Shown piece after piece: positions 55,821-64,000 of a stretch of DNA of 64,000 bases; the stretch's first letter is position 1, and every line of letters starts with the position of its first letter. This stretch comes from Balaenoptera acutorostrata. Its lineage: Eukaryota > Chordata > Mammalia > Artiodactyla > Balaenopteridae. Where the stretch lies: the NCBI RefSeq assembly GCF_949987535.1, contig NC_080075.1, positions 59,307,636 to 59,371,635 on the forward strand. The letters are read 5' to 3'. Position numbers and translations under genes: made by a program. The notes under the pieces were generated by a model. The model saw only the letters and a list, made by a program, of their open reading frames with translations. It ran no database searches and was not told the DNA's origin.

Positions 55821-58740
55821 TCAACTAGAGAGAGTTCAAGCAAAAGACAGCTTTTGATCCCAATGACCAGCAAATAAGAACTCAATATATGTATTTGTTA
55901 AATGAACTAATCAATTTGCTTGACAACCACAATATTTATCTATATAAGCATTTACACTGAATTCACAAAAGATTGCTGTCTGTAGCCATATGTATACATA
56001 GCAAAGGTCATTAAGTAATTACCAATGAAATTCTTACTTCCTTACTCATGTGTACAGAGCACTGGTATTTCTAGTCTAAATCTTAGCAACCTTCTGTAAC
56101 CAACCACTGCTCATCTCATTAAGGAATGATACCATACAAAATTGTTTTCGGATACTGGCATAAATGATGTGCCGTGTATCATATCACCATCTCATAGCAA
56201 ATGGTCTCCTTCCATGCTTCCACAATAACACGTAAATCATTTTTGTTTCCCTAACACATTCACCATCTGACTAGTAAATGACAGGCCTCAAATTTCTGTA
56301 AGGTTTGGTTCCTTCTCTCTCTTACCCATCCTCTCTCCTGATAGGTTGCCTTCCTTTCCAAAGCTTTTCATTATGTCGTTTGCAATGCTCTGTCTTTCAT
56401 GAATAAACTTTCCTAGACCCTTTACAGAACCTCATTCCACCTATCTTTCTCTGTACCTCTCATACAAGAGACCAGGAGATATCAGCATTTTCTTATCTTC
56501 TTCCTATTGTGACACACAGATGATTACTCCAAAAGTCTACTGTTACAACCTTTCTCCCATATTTGCAATTAGGCTCTACTTAAACTTCATCATTATCATC
56601 AACCAACTTCCCAGTCACTCCCCAACTTAACAGAGAAGTTTTAATACCTGTCTCACTACCTCACTTGCCTTTTCAGATATCATCAACCTGGTGACTTCCA
56701 AATCCATGTGAACATCCTAGCTGCTCTCCTCCTTAAGGAGTGAGGAGATATCCAACTACAGTGGTCTTCACCTCCAATACTCAACTGAATAATCTACCTC
56801 TATGACCACTCTAGACCTTATCACCCAGAACAATTATTCACCTGAAATCTTAAAATTCATGGCTTTGACCTATAACCACCAGTTCTTATCCTTATCCTGC
56901 AGCTCTTTCACACTTTTCCCCCCGTCACACTTTACTCTAGCTTCATGGAAACTTCTGGTGTTACGCTCCTCCATTTTCTCCCTATCAGCCTTGTTTTGGC
57001 TTCACTTCTTTCCCTATCCCACCTAGACATCCAAGATATATCCTTTCAACCACTCTCACTACAATATCTTTAATTTTTGGTCCCTGGTTCTTCTTATACC
57101 ATTCTCCTTCTTTCTCAAATTATGTCCCCCACGTTTACCAGAGTACTGCTGGGGGGGGGGGCGGGGGGGGAGATACACACCACAGAGGACACCACAAAAT
57201 CCATGGCCATCAAACTCATCTGAGTCTCTCTACATTTCTCAAGTAAACTCCACTCCCATTAGCCTCAGTAACTACCTCAAATTCTTACAATTCTATTCCA
57301 GCTTTCAACTCCACCATTTCTACCTCATACGTACTCTCTGAAAGTGTCCTCACCTCTTCTTTTAAAGAGAAAAGAGCAGACCTCAGGCAGAAATACCCCT
57401 CCCCAAATTAGTATCCTTACCTCCTTTTCTCTCAACTCAGTGAAACAGCTGTCTCTTTGGTTAAAAACTAATCCTTCCCCCAGTGCTCCGTAGTACATCC
57501 CCTACTACTATCTGTGGAAAGCTTATGTCCATCAGACATGGCCCCCTTCCCTCACATCTGACCTATCTACTGGTCATTTGCCCTCAGCATATAAATATAT
57601 TCACATCTTCATCAACTCAAATCTGTATGATTTCAAAACTCTCAGTCAATTATAATACTCAACTTAATGAAAATAAAATATTTTATCTAAATGTAGTCAA
57701 AAGTATGATATGAAGTATGATCAATATTTAAACAATCATCAAACATACACCTCTTTGCCATGAAAAAGGAATAACTAATCCTATACCATTTGGTTAATGA
57801 AATACTAGGCTCTACAGAGAATTCAGTTATTGACAAATAATTAACTTTAATAACACCTGGTACAATAAAGATTAGAGAAAAAAATCTCCAATGACCTGAT
57901 GCTCCATTTCCGTCCAGGCTTCCTGTAGTAAATATGTAATGTTGCAATAAAGCTCCTTGAAAAATGAGTCATCTTCAACCAAACATAATCAACAAGATAA
58001 TGATTAACCAAAGGTTGGCACAAACCCTACCAGAGTAATATAATTCAAATTCAGCCTCTTAAAAGATAACTCATGTTTAATGCTGGTATCTCAAAAATGT
58101 AAACCAATGATTGGGTCTATGTAATGTGTCTATATATTGACACAAGTACATGTAGAACTACATTTAAAATTTTCTGTGTCTTAAATTTTTTATAATAATT
58201 ATCATTTACCCACAAAACCTAACAACGAATGGACTTTATAATGTCATGTCTCTATTTTCCACTCTATACAAAACTCTGGAAAATTATTACCTAATGTTTA
58301 CTAGAATTAATGTATTTCTGCTTATTTAGTAAGGCACAAAAACTGAGCATGCCACATTAGGCACTATATTACTATGCATACTACATCCTTAAAAAATGTA
58401 ATAATGTACTGTCTTTCACACAAAATCAAATTAGTGAATTATCATCAGGGGATATGCTCTAATGTTTTATCTGGTAGCACAACGGAGTTAGGCTATACCC
58501 TCTTACTTCAGAACAATACAAGTCTACCAAATGGCTAAAGCCAATTAGAAATATATCTATGGCCACAAAACAAGGCCAAGTTAACCGGATCCTGAAGGAA
58601 TGAACCTGTAATACTGAACTTAGAAGCACAGTTTCTATAACCAATGAGCTAGCTAACTATGTAACTGCTTGAAGAATTATTTTATAATGTAATATTCAAG
58701 CCTAATAGGAAAGTTAAGCAAGGTCTTTAACAAACAGTGC
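55821..58740. other. Intronic sequence; pyrimidine-rich 56280-57560
   Basis: The middle part is C/T-rich and looks like an old LINE (L2 or L1M) that I cannot place. It holds a G run at 57149-57171. The open frame at 56802-57026 is a by-product of low-complexity composition. Confidence 0.4.
57149..57171 (+). repeat. Poly(G) run
   Basis: About ten G, one C, then eight G: possible G-quadruplex, or a homopolymer prone to assembly error. Confidence 0.85.
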
Positions 58741-58754
58741 TGTTTGTTATTGAG

Positions 58755-59050
58755 CATAAGGAAAAAATTATCTTTATCCCTTATCTCATACCACATACAG
58801 AAATTAATCTGAAGTATAATTAATTTGTCACTGACCTAAAAGTAAAAGCACTAGTCATAGGGAACAAATGACAAATTAGACTTCACCAAAAGTTTAAAAA
58901 TTCCTACTAATCAAAAGACACCATTAAGAAAATAACTACACAAGCCACAGTGTGGAGAGAAATATTAATAGCACATATAGCTAACAAAGGACTTGTATTA
59001 AGAGTACATAAGTACAACAAATCCACAATAAAAATATAAATAATCAAATA
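58755..59050 (+). repeat. Old L1 ORF2 fragment
   Basis: Reads ...gacaaattagacttcaccaaaag..., ...aaaagacaccattaagaaaat..., ...gctaacaaaggacttgtatt, a diverged L1 ORF2 segment. Confidence 0.6.
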
Positions 59051-59177
59051 GAAAGCATATGAAGTGAAAGATAAAATAATTGAAATATATACATATATAT
59101 TTTGTCAATCTTATTTTAAAAGACTTGATTTTCTTCAACAAATACTGTAGGATATTCTAATTTTTAAATAAACCCTT

Positions 59178-59652
59178 GGCCTTTCTCACCTTCTGAGATG
59201 GCCCACACGCTGTCTGCAGAGCGTGTTTCTCTCTAAATAAATCCACTTCTTACCTATCACTTTGTCTCTCACTGAATTCTTTCTGCGATGAGACATCAAG
59301 AACCTGAGGTTCATTAAATCCTGAAACCAGAAGTAAAACCCTCCAACAAATGGAAGACTTCATGAAGCATTCTTCATTCCAGAGAGAAGGTCACCATTTC
59401 ATAACCTGGAGAACCACAGAAGCTCATCCAGAGACCACCTGAGGCTAGATTAAAGGAATGCAGGCCCTGTACACACCCTGATCCTTATCAGCAACCCTGC
59501 CCTTGAACCATTACTACAAAACTCCTCACCAAATCCCCCCCCCCCCAGCTTGGGACACACAGTTTTGAGGGTACTAGCCCACATGTCCCCATTTGCCTGG
59601 CAAAGCAATAAAGCTGTTCTTTTCTACTTCACCCCAAAATAAATAAATAAAT
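59178..59652 (+). pseudogene. Retrocopy of an LTR-derived (ERV-type) transcript, noncoding
   Basis: A perfect 12-bp duplication (aaataaaccctt) at 59166-59177 and 59653-59664 plus an (AAAT)n tail show L1-type retroposition; an ERV itself would leave only 4-6 bp. The body holds two LTR-like ends: ctctaaataaatccacttc... with AATAAA at 59236-59241, and, after about 330 bp, ...gcaataaagctgttcttt with AATAAA at 59607-59612, about 24 nt before the A-rich tail. The second is the polyadenylation signal used. No frame that could code a viral protein. A C run is at 59537-59550. Confidence 0.65.
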
Positions 59653-59669
59653 AAATAAACCCTTAAGAT

Positions 59670-60715
59670 TAGAAGTGAAAAGTTTATGGTAACCACCTCT
59701 TTATATGTATTTTATGTACAGGCTATAACAAATAATATATTACAAATATGATTTAAAATAAGCAAAACACGAATTGCCCTAAAAATGATAAAAGGGAAAT
59801 CTTACAACCATCTGACAATAAAGTAATATCAACACATTTAAAAATAAGAATGTATATAACTCTTAAAAATTAACAGAAATGAAAAAACTAAAACAAAGTA
59901 TATAAAAATGTCCCTTTAAGAAATCTGAGATGAAAAACGGCCAAAACTTAAATGAATTTAAATCGTTTTAGTCCTCATTACAGCATTAGATTGGGTTTGG
60001 CCCTAAGAAATAAAACCTCGACAGTAATTTCTTTCCTAAGAAATTTTTCCACTGTCCGTTTAAACAATTATACAACAGACATAACTCTAAATGATTTTCC
60101 TCTTTTAATTCTTCATCCTCAAACCACCTTTTATTACTTTTTCCTTTAGTAGAATGAACTGTCTGCACACTATGTAGTATTTACTATGAAGCATGCTGTG
60201 ATGCAGCTAAAGACCAATGTTTAGCTAATGGATCCAACCAGCCGAAACATGTCAATTTCCACAGCCTCCCAGCCATAACTTTCTACAATCTCAGATCCTG
60301 CAAAACAATTTTACTACTGTTGGGCTTCACCTATCACTCCTCTAGATTAGCAAAACCCTGAATGCTTTGTACAGATGTATCAAGAATCTCAGGTTCTCTA
60401 GATAAGGACTGGAGAAAACTGAAAGTGAGAGTGGAATCAATTATTCTGAAAACTCTAAGACAGCAGCAACTGCTTTGGGGGTTTTTGAATTCTAGAGTAA
60501 GCCAATTATTCTACCTAAATATACTCATATTTTAGTGTCTTAAGTTTCCAAATGATCCTCACTTATTTCTCATCTATCACTGTTGTTACAGAAGTGACAA
60601 GAGATTGGACCAAGATCTTTGCCATAAAAGCGTATTAGTATTTGAGGGACTGGAGTGGTCAGGAAACAACGGAAAGAGTACAAACTTTTTAAAAGAGTAA
60701 TTTTCACTGAGGTAT
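59670..60715. other. Intronic sequence without recognised features
   Basis: About 1 kb, AT-rich, nothing nameable. Confidence 0.4.
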
Positions 60716-60730
60716 AAGACCTAGAATCTT

Positions 60731-61096
60731 GGGACTTTCCTGGTAGCGCAGTGGTTAAGTATCCACCTGCCAATGCAGGGGACACGGGTTCAATCCCTGG
60801 CCCAGGAAGATCCCACATGCCACGGAGCAACTAAGCCCGTGTGCCACAACTACTGAGCCTGCACTCTAGAGCCCACGAGCCACAACTACTGAGCCCGTGA
60901 GCCACAACTACTGAAGCCCACGCACCTAGAGCCCATGCTCCGCAACAAGAGAAGCCACCGCAACGAGAAGCCCGCGCACCGCAACGAAGAGTAGCCCCTG
61001 CTCGTCGCAACTAGAGAAAGCCCGCACACAGCAACGAAAACCCAACGCAGCCAAAAATAAAAATAAATTTAAAAAAATAAAAAATAATTTTTAAAA
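60731..61096 (+). mobile_element. CHR-type SINE, long form
   Basis: Starts GGGACTTTCCTGGTAGCGCAG and is long-form. A 15-bp duplication (aagacctagaatctt) is at 60716-60730 and 61097-61111. Confidence 0.92.
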
Positions 61097-61111
61097 AAGA
61101 CCTAGAATCTT

Positions 61112-61870
61112 GAGAAAGAGACATTCAAAACTAGGGATTTTTAAAATTCAGTTTGAGATGGTGTTAATAATACATAAACAAGAAAGTGGCAATGAAAACT
61201 AGAGTGTAGGAAAGAGAATTGAGTGTGATACAAACAAGTAAATGAAAAGAACAAAATTAAATCAGAAAAGTAAACAATGATTGTAAATACACACGATTTT
61301 GGCATGGCTGTCCAAATCATAATTCCTCCAGGTGGCCACGTGTGTGCTACCCTTTAGACCTTCATTTGAGAAACTACTAAATCCCCCTCTTATTATTCTA
61401 AACATTGGTTCCAAAAGAGAACTGTTACCCTCCTACACGATGACCTTGCCCTTCCTAAACATAATGATTAGCAGTGGGATAAAAATTTGACGTAAGCAGG
61501 ACCAAAGTCCTGTCCTTGGATTTTTCAAATTAGTGCCAAGGGAAGGAAACTTTGAGGATGCAGTTGCAGAGCTACTGGGATGACCCCTGCTGCTGAATTA
61601 AGCTTATTTCAAAGAACAAAATCAATACGTACAGAGAAGCGGAGGTAAGAGACAAAGAATTCCAATGAAAATGCACATCCTTGCCCTCAATTATGTACAC
61701 AATGTGTAATTTATGTTAAGCATGGTAAATATTTCCTGGTAATTTTCCATGGTAAATATTTACAGTTATTGCAAGAATTAAAAGAAATAATATAAAAGCA
61801 CTTCATAAACTCTAGGTTTATCAAGGCTTATATTACTGCAATCACAAAACAAATGCATAAGACAAATCTG
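61112..61870. other. Intronic sequence without recognised features
   Basis: A short local repeat of catggtaaatattt lies at 61722-61763. Nothing else. Confidence 0.4.
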
Positions 61871-61873
61871 GTC

Positions 61874-62115
61874 TGCCAGTGGTTTTTGTATGGCCTGTGA
61901 GCTAAGAATAATTGTTACATGTTTAAATGTTTGCAAGAAAACTCAATACCAGGATATTTTGCAATATGTGAAAATTAATTGAAATTCATGTTTCAGTGTC
62001 CATAAATAAAGTTTTATTGGAAAACAAGCACACCCAATTATTATATATTGTCTATGGCTGCTTTCATGCTACAACAGAGTTGAGTAGATGCCTTTATAGA
62101 AAGTTTGCCAGCTTC
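61874..62115 (-). mobile_element. hAT-type DNA transposon (copy 4 of 4)
   Basis: Reads ...tatggcctgtgagctaagaat..., ...ataaataaagttttattgg..., ...gtctatggctgctttcatgctacaacagagttgagtag... to aagtttgccag, the reverse complement of copies 1 and 2. Confidence 0.7.
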
Positions 62116-62245
62116 TATACAAGACTGTAAACACACACACACCAAAACACTTTAAATGACTGTTAGAAAGATAAGATCATAAGTAATTTCATCTTGTCTC
62201 TACCTTCTCAGTCTGAGATGTGATATTACTTTCTATAAAAACCAA

Positions 62246-62890
62246 ATTTTAAAAATAGAACTACCATATGACCCAGCAATCCCATTCCTGGGCATATACC
62301 TGGAGAAAACCATAATTCAAAAAGATACACTATTTACAACAGCCAGGACACGGAAGCAACCAAAATGTCCATCAACAGAGGAATGGATAAAGAAGATGTG
62401 GTATGCATACACAATGGAATATTACTCAGCCATAAAAAGGAACGAACTAGTGCTATTTGCAGAGATGTGGACAGACCTAGAGACTGTCATCCAGAGTGAG
62501 GTATGTCAGAAAGAGAACAATATCGTATAATATCACTTGTATGTGGAATCTAGAAAAATGGTACAGATGAACTTACTTGCAAAGCAGAAATAGAGACACA
62601 AATGTAGGGAACAAATTTACAGATACCAAGGGGGAAGAGGGGGGTGGGATGAATTGGGAGATTGGGATTGACATATATACACTACTATGTATAAAATAGG
62701 TAACTAATGAGAACCTACTGTATAGCATAGGGAACTCTACTCAATGCTCTGTGGTGACCTAACTGGGAAGGAAACCTAAAAAAGAGGGGCTATATATATA
62801 CGTATAACTGATTTACTTTGCTGTACAGCAGAAACTAACACAACATTGTAAAGCAACTACATTCCAATAAAAATTAATTAAAAAAATTTT
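62246..62890 (+). mobile_element. 5'-truncated L1 (end of ORF2 and full 3' UTR)
   Basis: Starts in ORF2 at aatagaactaccatatgacc, has a small internal deletion near 62327, and ends ...gtaaagcaactacattcc aataaaaatt plus an A-rich tail. It serves here as the reference for the normal L1 3' end. Confidence 0.9.
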
Positions 62891-63650
62891 TTTAAGTTAA
62901 AAAAAATTTCTAAGAGGGCTTTAACAGCTTCTATCTGATTTCCATTCCTCCACTGTGTAGCTCTTCCAATTCGTCTAAGTCTTCCCCACACCAAATAAAT
63001 AGCACCACCAAGTTGATCAGGCTAAAAAAATGAGTGGATAATCAAGGGATCATGATTCATTCCTTTTCTTCATCCCTTACATCCATCCATCAGCACATCA
63101 ATAGACTCTCCAAAATACATTCCAAATGCTACCACTTCTTTCACCTCCACACAAACCCCAGTTGTCATCATCTTTTACCAGTACTCCTGCAAAAACTCTT
63201 AACCATGATCTGAGGTTGTGGGGATTTGGGGGGAAAGGACTTAAGGCAGTGGCAATATAAGAGAATACTACAGATAACACACACACACTCAAATAGTCTA
63301 AAATTTAAGTTTTATTGTTCTTGTTCTCACTTTGGCAAGAATATCCTCATTTCTTAAAACAGTTCTTTTAGAAGGAATTTTTCAGCTTTCATTCAACAAA
63401 TCTTGCTGCTTCCTTCCTGCATTTCTAAATTTAAAATGAAACTATAAATACCTATTCTGGTTGTAAAACACACCACTGGAGAAAAAAAATGAAGCCCAAT
63501 TTTAACTTCTCAATGTGTCTTGTGATGTTGGTGACCAAGAAAACAGATTAACTGTTCTTCTATAGCTCTATACTTTAATTGAATTAAATTTACTGATTGA
63601 ATTTTTCATAAAACACTCATTCTCCAACATTCAACATGAGAAGAGTAGCA
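62891..63650. other. Intronic sequence; short AC run
   Basis: ACACACAC lies near 63280. Nothing else is nameable. Confidence 0.4.
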
Positions 63651-63654
63651 AATG

Positions 63655-63940
63655 AAAGTAGTGTGGTATAGTGGAAAGCATACTGGATTTTTGAAGGCGT
63701 AACATTTGGGCTTTAGTTCTTCCTTCATCACACTACTTGTATGATCTTAAACTATTAATTGTATGATCTCAAACTAACACAACATTGTAAAGCAACTATA
63801 CTCCAATAAAAATTAATTTAAAAATTTTAAATATTATAGCTTCCTCATTTATGAAATATGGATATTAATGTCTGCTCTAACTCCTAAAATTGTTAGTGAA
63901 TCAAGAGATCATATTCTTGAAAGTAATTTTAAAAGGTAAA
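63655..63940 (+). repeat. MIR SINE remnant, split by an L1 3' stub
   Basis: The left part reads gtgtggtatagtggaaagcatactgg...gtatgatctc and the right part cttcctcatttatgaaatatgg..., joined by the 58-bp L1 stub. Confidence 0.7.
63775..63832 (+). mobile_element. 58-bp L1 3'-end stub
   Basis: Reads aacacaacattgtaaagcaac...actccaataaaaatt, identical in order to the end of 62246-62890, then AT-rich tail. An extreme 5' truncation. The direct repeat tgtatgatct(t/c)aaacta is at 63739-63755 and 63760-63776. Confidence 0.8.
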
Positions 63941-64000
63941 CTCTAAAGTATGAATATAAAATGTTAACAACAATCATTGAATTAATGTAATTTTCTGTCA

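Larger units (their letters stand above)
9014..64000 (-). other. EML4: EML4 intron 1 (3' part; continues off the right edge)
   Basis: The first EML4 exon codes only about nine residues and is not recognisable in this interval, so the whole interval is read as intron 1. The human intron 1 is also very long (tens of kb). All ORFs of 60-130 codons here fall in SINEs, LINEs or low-complexity sequence. Confidence 0.82.

Noticed and set aside
56802..57026. 74-codon plus-strand frame in C/T-rich DNA
   Set aside because: Low-complexity composition explains the lack of stops; no coding signature.
63000..64000. Possible EML4 exon 1 or CpG-island promoter near the right edge
   Set aside because: No CpG-rich stretch and no codons for MDGFAGSL; sequence remains AT-rich intron.

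Overview
The window is intronic DNA from a mammal, most likely a cetacean (whale or dolphin). About 22 tRNA-derived SINEs of the CHR (cetacean/hippo/ruminant) type are spread over both strands. They sit beside 5'-truncated artiodactyl-type L1 copies and older mammalian repeats (L1M/HAL1-like, L2, MIR, MaLR-type LTRs, hAT and Tigger DNA transposons). I saw no BovB LINE and no typical ruminant Bov-tA/Bov-A arrays, which argues against a ruminant. The species call is inference from repeat content only.

The only protein-coding sequence I can support is one 183-bp exon on the minus strand (8831-9013). Its translation matches exon 2 of EML4 (echinoderm microtubule-associated protein-like 4), which encodes the N-terminal trimerization coiled coil. 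The exon has canonical splice sites and is phase 1 at both ends. Because the gene runs on the minus strand, 1-8830 is the proximal part of intron 2 and 9014-64000 is the 3' part of the very long intron 1. Exon 1 (upstream) and exon 3 (downstream) lie outside the window.

Layout. 1-8830 (intron 2) holds two CHR SINEs, an L2 fragment with a recognisable reverse-transcriptase reading, and a nested nest at 6985-8640. In that nest an old L2 holds an L1 3' fragment, the L1 holds a CHR SINE, and the SINE holds a 1.03-kb processed retrocopy. 9014-17260 has MIR and L2 remnants and an old L1/HAL1 block. 17270-21080 is repeat-poor. 21770-24349 is the largest younger L1 (ORF2 C-terminus plus 3' UTR, broken and carrying a SINE). 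24.4-33.4 kb mixes SINEs, two old L1 3' ends and a processed 3'-UTR retrocopy (29198-30280). 33.45-36.87 kb is one ancient L1 split by an LTR and two SINEs. 36.9-40.68 kb is again repeat-poor. 40.7-46.3 kb is dense with insertions, including three elements stacked on one target site. 46.3-64 kb carries scattered L1M/L2/MIR relics, several SINEs, a pyrimidine-rich tract with a long G run, an LTR-derived retrocopy (59178-59652) and an L1 3' end.

I found no new gene system, CRISPR array, operon or RNA gene. The most interesting signals are records of L1-machinery retrotransposition: three independent processed retrocopies of transcripts I cannot assign to a parent, a triple insertion at one target, a near-naked poly(A) insertion, and two L1 copies that end at the same premature 3' terminus. 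All repeat-family names were assigned by eye and would need a RepeatMasker/Dfam run to confirm.
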